Source: Diploptera punctata (lineage: Eukaryota; Arthropoda; Insecta; Blattodea; Blaberidae). Taken from it: a stretch of 64,000 bases of DNA. Within the stretch, counting starts at the first letter, position 1, and each line of letters starts with the position of its first letter. The stretch covers positions 1,942,501 to 2,006,500 of the forward strand of contig JASPKZ010001598.1 of NCBI GenBank assembly GCA_030220185.1. The letters run 5' to 3'. Under the pieces are notes generated by a model. It saw nothing but the letters and a program-made list of their open reading frames with translations, was not told where the DNA came from and ran no database searches. The translations under genes were made by a program, and so were the position numbers. Below, piece by piece: positions 49,640-59,939 of this stretch.

Positions 49640-50963
49640 CACATTGGTGATGGGCCACGAAGATCTCCGTGTTTAAATGGCCAGCGCTAGACGACCGGTC
49701 ACGGAGATTTCCGTTTTTACGTTTTCTATGGCTTCCCTGCCTCTTCGCTTTTGAATGAGGCATTCAATTTTGTTTCTTCTCATTGTGAAATAAATTTTAG
49801 TTGTATTTGTACTCCTCTCTTCTCTTTTATGAAATTGCCAACTTTACAGAAAGAGTTGTTTACAATTTTATGACAGATGGCTGGTGAAATATGGAATTTT
49901 AGTGCGGGTAGTTAGGCGATTATGGGATACATATGTAACCTGTAAATATATGTTGCAGAGCGGAAAAATTAAAAGAAACCCTATTTTGCATTCTGGAGCC
50001 GAATTTATATCTGTGGCATCATGTCCACCAGGATAATTATTATAATAGTGTGGCTATAGCTGAAAATTTGCTCGAAAGAAAGACGAGAGCTTCTGAAGCA
50101 ATAAAGATTAACAGAGGGCTTCCAAAATCATTTGTGGAAGCAGGAAATAAACTCAAACCAGGAAAAAGTGTTTTTGTAGTAAGGGGGGCCTTTTGCTACA
50201 AACATCGAAAGATAAAAGAGACGTAAGAATGGTTAGCACATTGCATCAGGCAACACGAGAGTGGGAGGAGTAAAGTTGTAAAAATGCCCTATTGAATACT
50301 TCAATATAAATGTAGGCCTATGTGAGGGTGTAGACAGGACTGACCAGTACCTATCATATTACTCCATCCTTAGAAAAATAGTGAAATGGAGCTAGAAAGT
50401 TGTATTGTGGCTTCTGAATTGTGCACTCTTTAATGCTTTCAGGATCTATAAATTTCAAAATCCTAACAGCAAAATGTCAAATAGAAGTTTTTTGCTTGAA
50501 ACAGCCTCTTGTTTGGCAGTCGTGAAATTAGGAACAGATGACAGTGAAGACAGAGAGAAAAGAAACCACTTCTTGGAGACTACCTCACGATCCACCAGGG
50601 AGGCTAAGACATTAAGAAAAATAAATTAACACCAACTGTGATTGGAAAGAAAAAAAATACCCTCCAAACTTTGCCGTGTTTTTAGTGAACACAAGAAAAG
50701 AAACTCGCTACATATGCTCTTTTGCACTGTGCCTTTAAATAAAGGGAAATGTTTCACGCTATCAAACCCTCAATTTCTACTAGAAGGTCTGGTGAGAACA
50801 CTAATAAAGATTTACTAATGCATTATTGTTATTGACTGTAAATATATTGATGTAAAAGCCACACTATGCCAGTGCGGTTTAAAATTTAAAAGTCCACCCT
50901 ACTGACAGAAATGTCCGGTCTAGCAGCGGTGGGTGGAACGCAGAGCTGTCGGTCACCAATGTG
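49640..50963 (+). mobile_element. piggyBac-like element, decayed, TTAA target
   Basis: TTAA at 49636-49639 and 50964-50967; ends CACATTGGTGA and TCACCAATGTG. A subterminal GATCTCCGTG/CGGAGAT motif at left. The transposase region is internally deleted and frame-broken. Confidence 0.8.
50115..50745 (+). pseudogene. piggyBac-type transposase remains
   Basis: GLPKSFVEAGNKLKPGKSVF, then YKHRKIKRDVRMVSTLHQAT (the K-x-K-R-D-V-x-M-x-S-T hallmark), YFNINVGLCEGVDRTDQYLS (GVDxxDQ hallmark), YYSILRKIVKWS, WLLNCALFNAFRIYK, and a C-terminal CTVPLNKGKCF. Several stops. The domain order fits piggyBac; the N-terminal half is missing. Confidence 0.8.
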
Positions 50964-50967
50964 TTAA

Positions 50968-51400
50968 TTTTTCATTTGCCATATGCTACTGATGAATACT
51001 TAAGATTTAAAATTATGAAATAAATTTCTCACCTTGTATACTGTTCCTTCTTCATATATTTTATGTGCATGAAAGCTGTCTGGAATGATGGTGGAAATCA
51101 AGACAAGATCCTTTTGTGACAGTGTGAAAACAATATACTAGTATCATTGACATTATTTAGTTGTATTAACATTTAGTTACATCAGTTAATATTTTTTAAC
51201 AGCATGTTGACAATAGGCCATTAATTCTTAATATTGTGTACATTATTTTAATTTGTATTTCTTTATTACTGTTTGAATAATGATGATGAAGTGAATTCCA
51301 TGTAATTCTTTATGTTAATAAACTTCTATTCAATTCTAATTTATTCTCTTCTACAACTAAACATTTTTTCCTAGTATTATTATTTTCATCTTTGTTTTCT
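50968..51400. other. Intergenic sequence, no gene seen
   Basis: AT-rich; no recognised element. Confidence 0.35.
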
Positions 51401-51404
51401 TTCT

Positions 51405-52165
51405 TGCAGTAGGGCCAATGAGCAAATGCTCAAGTACAAAAATCCTATGAAAAATGTAGGCCGATAGTATTCATTCATTCATAGTGTTCTGCTTAAGGGT
51501 GGGTCTTTCACTACAAACTCAGCATTCTCCACTCTTTCCTTAGCTCTGTTTTCCTTTTTGTATCTATATACAAACAATTTATTTTAATATTGTCTATCAT
51601 CTGATGTATTTTTCTGCCTCTAACTTCCTTTCCATTGACCATTTCTTCCAGGGCATCCTTCAGCAGGCAGTTTCTTCTTAGCCAGTGGCCAATCCAATTT
51701 ATTTTTCTCTACTTTATGAGTTCCAGCATTGTTCTTCTTTCATCCACTCTGTCTAGCACATCTTCATTTTTTACTTTGTCCATTTTATACATTTCATTCT
51801 TCTCCATATCCACATCTCAAAAGCTTCCAGTCACTTTTCCTCATTCCGTCATAATGTCCAAGTCTCTGCATCATACAATGCTACACTCCACACAAAGCAC
51901 TTCACTAGCCTTTTTCGTAATTCTTTTGCCAAAGGTCCACAGAAAATGCTTCTCTTCTTGTAAAAGCTTCTTTTGCCATTGCTATCCTCTGCTTTACTTC
52001 TTGACCGCAGTTCATGTTACTACAGATAATACAACCCAAGTATTTGAAACTCTCCACTTGCTCAATAACAGTCTGAAATATGCCTAAATTATCTGAATAT
52101 GTATGATTATACTCTTCCCAAAAATTCAAAGGTTTCAGTATTTTCAGAATGACACGGGAAGCCAT
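51405..52165 (-). pseudogene. RTE-like RT C-terminal half, decayed
   Basis: From 52130: WEEYNHTYSDNLGIFQTVIE, QVESFKYLGCIICSNMNCGQ, EVKQRIAMAKEAFTRR; then in broken frames VDERRTMLELIK, KINWIGHWLRRNCLLKDALE, EMVNGKEVRGRK. Typical order of the region after the YADD motif through the C-terminus. Confidence 0.7.
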
Positions 52166-52194
52166 TCTTCAATGTATAAATTAATTTGAAAATA

Positions 52195-52440
52195 CAATAG
52201 GAAGTAACATTATGAGCTTTTACTTAATAAATAAGTTTGTTCTGAATTATTCTTACGTCATATACTTGTTTCTGTTAGACATATATTTCAAGGCATGTTT
52301 GTCCCATTTTCAGTTTGTACCCATTAAAGATTGGGCAAATATGTTTTGAAAGATATGTCTAATAGAAACGACTATATGAGGTAGAATAATACAGAACTTA
52401 TTTATTATATAAATTCCTGTAGGAAATGTCTACTTCTCGT
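52195..52440. mobile_element. Small fold-back PLE-like element, family 14
   Basis: The left GGAAGTAACATTATGAGC tail, arm AATTATTCTTACGTCATATAC, and mirror GTAGAATAAT near 52380. The centre has a decayed ribozyme-like GAAAG. Confidence 0.55.
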
Positions 52441-52599
52441 AATTCCCACATCAACTGTACTTGTGATTTGACACGAGAAATCAAAACATGTGTACAAATC
52501 ATCCATCACAAAGATATTCCAATAACAGAAAAGAAAGCCAGAATACAACTGAAGTAAACAGGAATTTGAAAATAGTGTAATCTTTCACATATGAGATAC

Positions 52600-54400
52600 C
52601 TCAAAAACTAATAAAATTAATAGCTTTAACTTTGATAGATACCAAAGTACGATTAAAATGTAGCAACGCACTCAGCGATGCGATTGAAGTAAACTCTGGG
52701 GTCAAACAGGGAGATCCTTTATCTACGACATTATTCTGTATAGTAATGGATATGGTCTTAAAACAACTTGATCTAAGAGGAAATATTTCAACAAGACTAA
52801 AACAGTGTCTTGCATATGCTGATGTAATAATAACAGCAAGAACAAAAAATTCCCTACTGGAAACCTTTGACAAATTGAAAAATGAAAGTATAAAATATGG
52901 TGTTTTTATTATTAATTTAACATTTCTCAATGAAAGATAAATTAAATTTGAAGAGAAAAATTTTCGCCTAGACCGGGACTCGAACCCGGGACCCTTGGCT
53001 TTCCGGGCCAAGTGCTCTACCAACTGAGCTACCGAGGCGAGTTACGATCTAGACGCAAATTTTTCTCTTATATACGTTGTAATTCCCTATCGCCAAATGC
53101 TTTTGAAACCATTGTTTCTATCTTTGCAAATGGCGGCTTCTTAGTTAAGAAGACATTTATTGGAAATTTAACATTACTTTAAAAGCCAGTAAGGCCTCTA
53201 ATGATGTTTTTATTATTAATTTAACATTTCTCAATGAAAGATAAATTAAATTTGAAGAGAAAAATTTTCGCCTAGACCGGGACTCGAACCCGGGACCCTT
53301 GGCTTTCCGGGCCAAGTGCTCTACCAACTGAGCTACCGAGGCGAGTTACGATCTAGACGCAAATTTTTCTCTTATATACGTTGTAATTCCCTATCGCCAA
53401 ATGCTTTTGAAACCATTGTTTCTATCTTTGCAAATGGCGGCTTCTTAGTTAAGAAGACATTTATTGGAAATTTAACATTACTTTAAAAGCCAGTAAGGCC
53501 TCTAATGATGTTTTTATTATTAATTTAACATTTCTCAATGAAAGATAAATTAAATTTGAAGAGAAAATATGGGCTTGTAATCAATCTAAATAAAACAAAA
53601 TATTTAAGATGTATGAGAAATAAAACAAATTTGACTGAACTAACTATAAATAGTGACTGTATTGATCAAATTAACTCCTTTAAGTACCTAGGTACAATAC
53701 TAAACGATAATAATACTGTTGAAGAAGAGATCAAAACAAGAATATCGCAAGGGAATAAAGCATATTTTGCTAATTTCGATATATTCAAAAGCAAATTAAT
53801 ATCAAAAAATGTTAAATTCAAATTATATACAGCAATAATAAGACCAATCATATGTTATGGAGCTGAAACCTGGGTACTAAAAGAAGCAGATAAAATATTT
53901 TTTGTACCGTTTAATGTCTATAAAGAACAATAATCCACCTGGATTTAGAGGAATGTTGTTAGAGTATGAGGATGTACAATGAAAACGTTTGGATAGCGCT
54001 AAAATTTATACGGATGTTCAAGACTATTAACGTTTGAGAGGAAAATATTTAGAAGAGTGCTAGGTCCAGTAAAGGAAAATGGAAATTGGAGGTTGAGAAG
54101 GAATGACGAATTATACCTCAAGAATAATAAAGAAAATATAGTTAGTTTCATCAAATCCAAAAGATTACAATGGTTTGGACATACACTAAGAATGCCAAAG
54201 GGAAGATTGCTGAATGATATTTTGAATTGGAAGCCACAAGGAACAAGACCAAGGGGAAGACCCAAGGATCGATGGGAAGATGACGTAATTGAAGATTTGA
54301 GAGAGATGGGGATTTTTGATTTGAAATCCACTGCACAAGATAGGAAGAAGTGGCGTAAACTGGTTGAGAAGGCCAAGACATTCCACTGGAAGTCGTAGAG
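52600..54400 (+). pseudogene. RTE-like reverse transcriptase, interrupted by tandem SINE1
   Basis: First part (52632-52900): DTKVRLKCSNALSDAIEVNS, GVKQGDPLSTTLFCIVMDMV, LAYADVIITARTKNSLLETF (YADD changed to YADV). After the SINE insertion the frame resumes at 53573: LVINLNKTKYLRC, INSFKYLGTILNDNN, LYTAIIRPIICYGAETWVLK. Then a gap and 54057-54398: SKRLQWFGHTLRMPKGRLL and GRPKDRWEDDVIEDLREMG. Order matches RT fingers-palm-thumb and C-terminus; not functional. Confidence 0.8.
52901..53563 (-). mobile_element. SINE1 insertion: 2.2 tandem units of 304 bp, 9-bp TSD
   Basis: AAAATATGG lies at 52892-52900 and 53564-53572, and removing the insert restores the RT frame (..SIKYG|LVINL..). Units start at 52901, 53205 and (partial) 53509 and look identical by eye. 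Each has an internal tRNA-like part on minus (52964-53036; 53268-53340): GCCTCGGTAGCTCAGTTGG, loop CCGGAAA, GGGTTCGAGTCCCGG, acceptor stem with one mismatch. C at position 33 instead of U argues against a working tRNA. Confidence 0.85.
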
Positions 54401-54468
54401 CCTGACGAAGAAGAAGAGAAGAAGTAATCTTTCACACAAAGGAAAGGATGTTGTTTTAAATAAAGAAT

Positions 54469-55035
54469 GGTTGGTTGGTTGGTATCTAATGTCGAGCACT
54501 TGATAATGAAATCATTCGCTCTCTTGCACTCCAATATTTAGCAGAAAGGCTGGTCTCTTCTACAAAAGCTGGACAACGGAGGAGATGGTTTCTTTCCATA
54601 TCTTCATTTAAATTGCAAAAAGGGCATTTAGATGAATCTGTTATGCCAATTCTGTGTAGGTGTTTATTCAAGCAGTCATGTCCCGTTAGCAGTCTGAATG
54701 TTGCTACTGCAGATTTTCTTTGTAATGTAGTAATGTCATAAGCTTGTAGATTTTCCCATTCCTTTCCAGATGTTTTGGTGGTGTATCTTCTCTAAGTTTA
54801 TTGATGTATTTATTTGAGATAATTCTTTTGATAGAGTGAAAGGAAACTGGAGCAGAAGTTGGGTTTGAAACAATTTTGCTACCCTTCTTGGCTAGAAAAT
54901 CGGCTATTTCATTGCCTGTCACTCCACAATGGGCCGGAATCCATTGAAGTACAACTTTTTTATGTAGACGGGATAAATGTTTTATCATTTTGTGACATTC
55001 GATAATTTTGATGCTTTTGGGTGTTGTCTCTCGTG
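54469..55035 (-). mobile_element. 5'-truncated I-like element, 13-bp TSD
   Basis: TTAAATAAAGAAT is duplicated at 54456-54468 and 55036-55048. The 3' end is (AACC)n. The frame carries the RNase H end (VVLQWIPAHCGVTGNEIADF) and the C-terminal C-x2-C..H..C motif. One base missing near 54790 breaks it (LREDTPPKHLER against LREEYTTKTSGKEW in the other copy). Confidence 0.85.
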
Positions 55036-55049
55036 TTAAATAAAGAATA

Positions 55050-55350
55050 AACTCCAGCAAATTACTGGATCGGAAATCATCATTTTTATCACATGATGCT
55101 ACAGCCCACATCAAGTCCTGGCCTCCCCAATCCTCTCCCTCAACACTCCTCTATCCACTGCAGCCAGTTCCTGACCAAGCACCTGTTAGCATCCTTTCTT
55201 ACTGCATCCTCCCATCTATTTTTTGGTCTTCCTTGAGATTTTTTCCCATCAAATGTTGTGTTCCATTACCTTCTTCGGAATTCTTTGATCCTGCATTTTA
55301 CACATACATCCAGCTCCTTGTAGCCTCTTAAGACACATTATGATGTCTAA
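55050..55350 (-). repeat. RTE-tail-like relic and unassigned sequence
   Basis: Near 55190-55260 on minus, GGGAAAAAATCTCAAGGAAG and AGACCAAAAAATAGATGGGAGG read as GRPKNRWED-like. Not a gene. Confidence 0.4.
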
Positions 55351-55441
55351 ATTATATATTCTGTATAGTTAATTATTTTAGGAATTCACACTATGAGGTA
55401 TATGGAATTTTTTATCACTCACCTCATATTGTTCTTCTTTT

Positions 55442-55485
55442 GACTATAAACTAGTTTCGGAACATAGTTTCTGTTCCATCCTCAG
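55442..55485 (-). ncRNA. Hammerhead ribozyme core with 3-bp stem III
   Basis: On minus: CTGAGGA, stem II GGAACA-GAAACTA-TGTTCC (6 bp), GAAA, stem III CTA-GTTTA-TAG, TC. The cleavage triplet is GTC. This is the most stable ribozyme fold I could draw in the window. Confidence 0.7.
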
Positions 55486-55599
55486 TATTGTCACGACCGT
55501 TGTTCTATCGTCTTGAAGAGCCGTCCTTCACTCCTTCCATTGGCAGACTGAAAACCTCGAAACCAGGTCATTCTCCCCGGGAATTTCAAAGTTCATCAA

Positions 55600-55850
55600 T
55601 TTCTTCTTTTTGCTCTTTTGAATGTAGATCTTTTCCCAAACAGTAAGTTCTTTTGGTTTTTCTATTTGTTTTAATAATTTAGCTTCTTTCTCGATAAGAT
55701 TTTTTCAGACCATGCATGGGCAGCCACTGCAGATTTTTCTATTTCCCCTTTCTTGACATTCCTGAGATGTTCTTCCACTCTTCTTTTCAAATTTCTCTTA
55801 GTTTTTCCTATGTAGAATTTCTCACATTCTTCACATTTAATCTGATAAAT
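55600..55850 (-). pseudogene. GIY-YIG endonuclease fragment, sense arm
   Basis: On minus: CEECEKFYIGKTKRNLKRRV, KEHLRNVKKGEIEKSAVAAH, AWSEK, then a one-base break, KLLKQIEKPKELTVWEKIYI and KLMNFEIPGEND. The start of the domain (GIY half) is at the palindrome centre. Confidence 0.7.
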
Positions 55851-55874
55851 CCCTGATTTGTTCCTTCTTTTATT

Positions 55875-56209
55875 TTAAATGTGAAGAATGTGAGAAATTC
55901 TACATAGGAAACACTAAGAGAAATTTGGAAACAAGAGTGAAAGAACATCTCAGGAATGTCAAGAAAGGGGAAGTAGAAAAATCTGCAGTGGCTGCCCATG
56001 CATGGTCTGAAATACATCTTATCGAGAAAGAAGCTAAATTATTAAAACAAATAGAAAAACCAAAAGAACTTACTGTTTGGGAAAATATCTACATTCAAAA
56101 GAGCAAAAAGAAGAAATTTATGAACTTTGAAATTCCTGGGGAGAATGACCTGGTTTCGAGGTTTTTCAGTCTGCCAATGGAAGGAGTGAAGGACAGCTCT
56201 TCAAGATGA
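55875..56209 (+). pseudogene. GIY-YIG endonuclease fragment, mirror arm
   Basis: CEECEKFYIGNTKRNLETRV, KEHLRNVKKGEVEKSAVAAH, AWSEIHLIEKEAKLLKQIEK, LTVWENIYIQKSK, MNFEIPGENDLVSRFF. Open from 55925 but without the N-terminal RT, so not an autonomous gene. Confidence 0.75.
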
Positions 56210-56390
56210 CAGAACAACGGTTATGATGATACTGAGGATGGAACAGAAACTATGTTCCAAAAATAGAGTATAGTCAAAAGAAGAACAATATGAGGTGAGT
56301 GATAAAAAATTTTACCTAAATTCTGCATAGTTGTTTAAGTTCTAAATTATTTCGAATTCTCCATACACTATTTTCATTTATGAGTCTATA

Positions 56391-56421
56391 TACCTCATAG
56401 TGAGAATTCCTAAAATAAGTA
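56391..56421 (+). mobile_element. Tail-only insertion of family 11, 11-bp TSD
   Basis: ATGAGTCTATA is duplicated at 56380-56390 and 56422-56432. The 31 bases between are just the 3' tail of family 11 (TACCTCATAGTGAGAATTCC and the next 11), as at the right end of 28510-28621. Confidence 0.75.
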
Positions 56422-56459
56422 ATGAGTCTATATTTTCTTCATAATATCTTTCTCTTGAA

Positions 56460-56720
56460 GGCTACATCAGAAATAGGACCAATCTAGTGTCTTCAGAATG
56501 GAGAGATACCATCAAAATGCATGCAAATGTGCATATGGTACAAACCATTCAAGACAATAACCATTGTATGTGCTGCCTCAATGATCCTGAAACTCTTGCC
56601 CATATCTTGGAATGTTGCCCTTTTAGAAAAACCTTGCATATTACTAGGCACAATAGAATAAGAAGTCTCATTGTTGCAATTCTTCAATCAAAACAGTTCA
56701 AGAGGAAGTTCACGAAATAG
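56460..56720 (+). pseudogene. R2-like non-LTR element, C-terminal fragment
   Basis: IRNRTNLVSSEWRD, then CMCCLNDPETLAHILECCPF and ITRHNRIRSLIVAIL. The C-x2-C-x7-H-x4-C order followed by RHN is the C-terminal zinc motif typical of R2/NeSL-type elements. RT and endonuclease missing. Confidence 0.6.
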
Positions 56721-56732
56721 CAGAGAATGGCT

Positions 56733-57365
56733 GTATACATCATATTAATATGATTGACAGTAATGATTCAGTTCTCTCTTTATTACCTCCTGCTTTTGTA
56801 ATAAAGAAAGTTCCTCCTTTTTAATATTCTGAATAGGTCAGAGCATTATTTTGCAGTGTCTGACTCTCCAACAAATACACTGAATATAACAAATAATGAA
56901 CAGATTCCTTCAAACTACACATTTGATAATTATATGTTCAATAATTGTGTTTTTAAATGATCATTTTACTGAGATGTTTATTAAAAAAATAAATTAATAA
57001 CCTATATTGGTTATAATATACAGTTTGATTTTTTTCCCCCCCACTAGGGTGCATTTTTACAATATTGTGATCCTATTTGGTAATAAATAATATGATCAAG
57101 TTGCAGTGATGAACAAATGAAACATAACCAAACATTTCTCATTTGTTTTCAAACATCGCAGTTTACATTAAACGTATAAATATTTTAAAATAACTATATT
57201 AACTAATGATTTGTGAGTAAACAGCTTAATTTTATTCGTTAAATAGTCTTAACAAATGCTACTCTTGATTTCCAAATCCTCTAGATAAATTGGAAATCAC
57301 TCATAGGCATTACTTATGATAAGTATCACTTGGACACCATCTCCATTCAAGATTTACTTGTATGC
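56733..57365. other. Intergenic sequence, no gene seen
   Basis: AT-rich with no recognised repeat head. A C/T run lies at 57030-57050. Confidence 0.35.
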
Positions 57366-57369
57366 GCTA

Positions 57370-57535
57370 GAGGTAAAGTGATCTATTACAGGCCTTAGGA
57401 GAACCTTGGGGTATTAAGAAGTTAAGGCTTCTGCCTTTCTAGATAATTAGCACAATGTGTATGCTGGGTTGTCACACCTGCATGAGAGTTGTCTTAACCC
57501 CAGGATCATGTGATACTAGAAAGTTTTAGGGTTGT
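57370..57535 (-). repeat. Degenerate SINE3 fragment
   Basis: AAAGTGATCTATTACAGGCC, AGAAGTTAAGGCTTCTGCC, TCTAGATAATTAGCACAATG parallels the end of SINE3 at 20437-20560 with about one change in five bases. Confidence 0.5.
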
Positions 57536-57536
57536 A

Positions 57537-58095
57537 TGCAAATACATTACTCTCTACTCAAATTACTTCCAATCACTGGTGAGCTGAGATCGAATTAACG
57601 CCGCCTTAACCGGTCATGCATGAATGTTGACGTTTTCGTAATATTGGCAACGAATTACCCAGAATTCTCAGCGATAAAACCACTTCCGTTAATTTCGTCT
57701 GCTATAGAGGAATGCATTTATGTTTGCATCCCGCAAATAATACCGTATACAAACACGTCTGCGACGCGCAATATTACGCCGATTCTCCTGTTCTTCCAGT
57801 TGAATTCTTTGGTAGACTCTATCAAATTCCTCTTCTCTGCGTATACCGAAAACATGATCGAAGTCTTCAAGGTCCGACATCTTGGATAAGTTTCAAACTA
57901 CATCGGTTACCATCGGTTCCCTTCGGGATTTTCACATAAGTTTATATCTTGAGCTACGATCTTAAGGTACCTTGTCAGGTAGCTTTACAATTATTACCGC
58001 GTGAATAGATTTCTGAGTAAGAAAAATGTGTTTGAATAAAACTTTATCAGCAGAGAACGCCTTTTACTGTCTAATGCGTTCAAACATTCGACCCT
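57537..58095 (-). repeat. Repeat unit R-63, copy 2 (inverted)
   Basis: It mirrors 37440-38046. On minus the frame 57880-57689 is open: MSDLEDFDHVFGIRREEEFD.. RVYQRIQLEEQENRRNIARR.. to a stop after NAFLYSRRN (63 codons). The same initiator and frame are recognisable in all three copies. Confidence 0.6.
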
Positions 58096-58230
58096 TAGGG
58101 CAGTATAAAGTTTTAGGCCCCAAAACTTCAGGACTTGAACCTTCAACCTCTTGGTTCATGGCATATTGTCTTAACCAACTACATTATGGTATGTCCCCTG
58201 GCACTAGAGGTATAATATGTAAAAAACAGA
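58096..58230 (-). repeat. tRNA-like SINE fragment
   Basis: On minus: TGTAGTTGGTTAAGACAATA and GGTTCAAGTCCTGAAG, box-A/B like. Diverged SINE3-type head. Confidence 0.4.
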
Positions 58231-58394
58231 GTAATTTCTAAACCAACTAAGAACTGGCAAAGATCTCATGGCACATAGCAACCATGCTGAAGGGCTCTAT
58301 CTCCATCTTACAAAATCATCTTATATTCAGTCTCCAAATCCTGGTTCTTGATTTACCCCTTCATTCAGAATTATCCTTTCATCTACACTCTTAG

Positions 58395-58945
58395 GATCGT
58401 CTCTATGAACGCATTAGACCGTAAAAGTTGTTCTCTGCTGAGAAAGTGCATCCAAAGACTTTTTGTGTATTCAAAAATCTGTTCATGCGATAATAATTGT
58501 CGAAATTCCTAAGCTACCTGGCGAGGTGACTTTGCAGAGAATGAATCGTGAGCAACCCGATGGGAACCGATGTATTTTGAAACCTTGCTGCTTTATCCAA
58601 GATGTCGGACCTTGAAGACTTTGATCATGTTTTTGGTATACGCGGAGAAGAGGAATTTGATAGAGTCTACCAAAGAATTGAACTGGAAGAACAGGAAAAT
58701 CTGCATAATATCGCAGGATGCAGACGTCGTCGTATACGGTATTATTTGCAGGATGCAAGCGTAAATGCATTCCTCTAGCAGACGAAAATAACGGAAGTGG
58801 TTTTATCACTGAGAATTCTGGGTAATTTTTTGCCAATATTACGAAAAAAACTACTTTCATGCATGACCAGTCAGCAACTCGCTAATTCGAACTTTGCACA
58901 TTCTCATGGAAAACTCAGCGCACCATAGACTAATGTATTTGCATG
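58395..58945 (+). repeat. Repeat unit R-63, copy 3
   Basis: From CTCTATGAACGCATTAGACC to ACTAATGTATTTGCATGCGG. The small frame starts at 58601 (ATGTCGGACCTTGAAGAC) and is interrupted in the same region as copy 1. Confidence 0.6.
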
Positions 58946-59039
58946 CGGCTTTTAGTTCCATCTTTGTTCTCTGCCTAATATACAAATTAAACAAATATAT
59001 GTTTTTAATTAAAATTACAGTGGGAGGAAACACTATAAG

Positions 59040-59295
59040 GTATTTACATTAATGAATGGGTTGGATAAAATGTTTTTAACATCTCACCTCAAAAAGTTGC
59101 GTGTCTTCACGATACCGGTTTCAAAAGTATAGTATTACTTCCATCTTCAGTCAAATTCCAACTGTCAAAATTTTGTCATTAACATCATCTTTTGAACTGC
59201 CATCTGGTGTAGATTTTATGAACTCAGAAATTAAATTATTCTCGTCAGGGATATCCAAACTCATTCATAAACATATGTTTGTCTCTGGATAATGT
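59040..59295 (-). mobile_element. Family-4 PLE-like fragment, one arm only
   Basis: Tail side ACAGTGGGAGGAAACACTATAAGG, arm ATCTCACCTCAAAAAGTTGC, ribozyme core, then GIY-YIG C-terminal codons on minus (ISEFIKSTPDGSSKDDVN). No mirror arm. It shows the unrearranged order of the sequence whose palindromic versions form the array at 6831-8206. Confidence 0.65.
59113..59150 (-). ncRNA. Hammerhead ribozyme core (family 4)
   Basis: On minus: CTGAAGA, stem II GGAAGT..ACTTTT, GAAACCGG, TA. The CCGG has no loop, so stem III would need dimerisation or fraying; the cleavage triplet is GTA. Confidence 0.5.
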
Positions 59296-59299
59296 TTTT

Positions 59300-59755
59300 T
59301 ATTGTTTTAAATCTCTATTGTAAAAAATATTTTTTCACTTTTGATAGACTCTACTTGGGTAAGTTTGTTAAAATGAAATAAATAAAAATATAAAATTTTT
59401 GGACCCTACACAAGCTCTTGAAAAGGATCCAACAGACTAGAAATTGGGAATTGGTGATTATAGGAGACTTAACCCTCAAAAGAGAATATGAGATAAAAAA
59501 GAATTAAAAAAATCATGGTATAAAGTACATTCAACAAAACTTGTGTTGACTTTCACTTACAATATTTTATCATCAACATCATCTAGAAAATCACTATTAA
59601 ACCTAGAGGTATGTTACAGTCTCTAACCATCATTTTGTGGTATTCCTAAATTCCTTTAAACTTTTGAGACTTTTTAAAAATATATAATGATAGAAATGAG
59701 TAAAACATAATGGTATTTTGTTTTGGTTTCAAAGCTCTGTAAATATAAATAGATA
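59300..59755. other. Intergenic sequence, no gene seen
   Basis: AT-rich, unassigned. Confidence 0.35.
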
Positions 59756-59759
59756 ATTA

Positions 59760-59900
59760 TTAAGAGTTATGGTATTTATTTTGACTTACCTCATTTTTTT
59801 TTATATTCTGCAGACTACAGTTTAGTCGCATCTATGCGACATTGTCGATGCATTCTAACTCTGTTAAAATGTAACTAATATAAAAAAAATATGAGATGAA
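59760..59900. mobile_element. Fold-back remnant of family 12
   Basis: TTTTGACTTACCTCATTTTT, TGCAGACTACAGTTTAGTCGC and GCGACATTGTCGATGC correspond to the ribozyme-like region at 37035-37085, with mirror AATATGAGATGAATCAAAATA. Confidence 0.5.
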
Positions 59901-59939
59901 TCAAAATATGTTTTTATTAAGTTATGTAGATAGGAAATA

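Larger units (their letters stand above)
55371..56319 (-). mobile_element. Family-11 fold-back PLE with GIY-YIG in both arms, 13-bp TSD
   Basis: ATTCTGTATAGTT (55358-55370) and ATTCTGCATAGTT (56320-56332). The arms of about 450 bp (55395-55862 and 55868-56310) are mirror images around a very short centre near 55865. Tail on the left (minus ACCTCATAGTGTGAATTCC). The sense (left) arm keeps an intact hammerhead core; the mirror arm has lost it. Confidence 0.85.

Noticed and set aside
52964..53036. Functional tRNA gene (GGA anticodon position)
   Set aside because: Well-formed cloverleaf sequence, but C at position 33, no Ser-type long variable arm, an acceptor mismatch, and exact repetition within a mobile unit point to a tRNA-derived repeat.
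53999..54534. Long minus-strand frames of 127-166 codons
   Set aside because: Antisense to the RTE-like C-terminal coding region 54057-54398; composition is that of a shadow frame.
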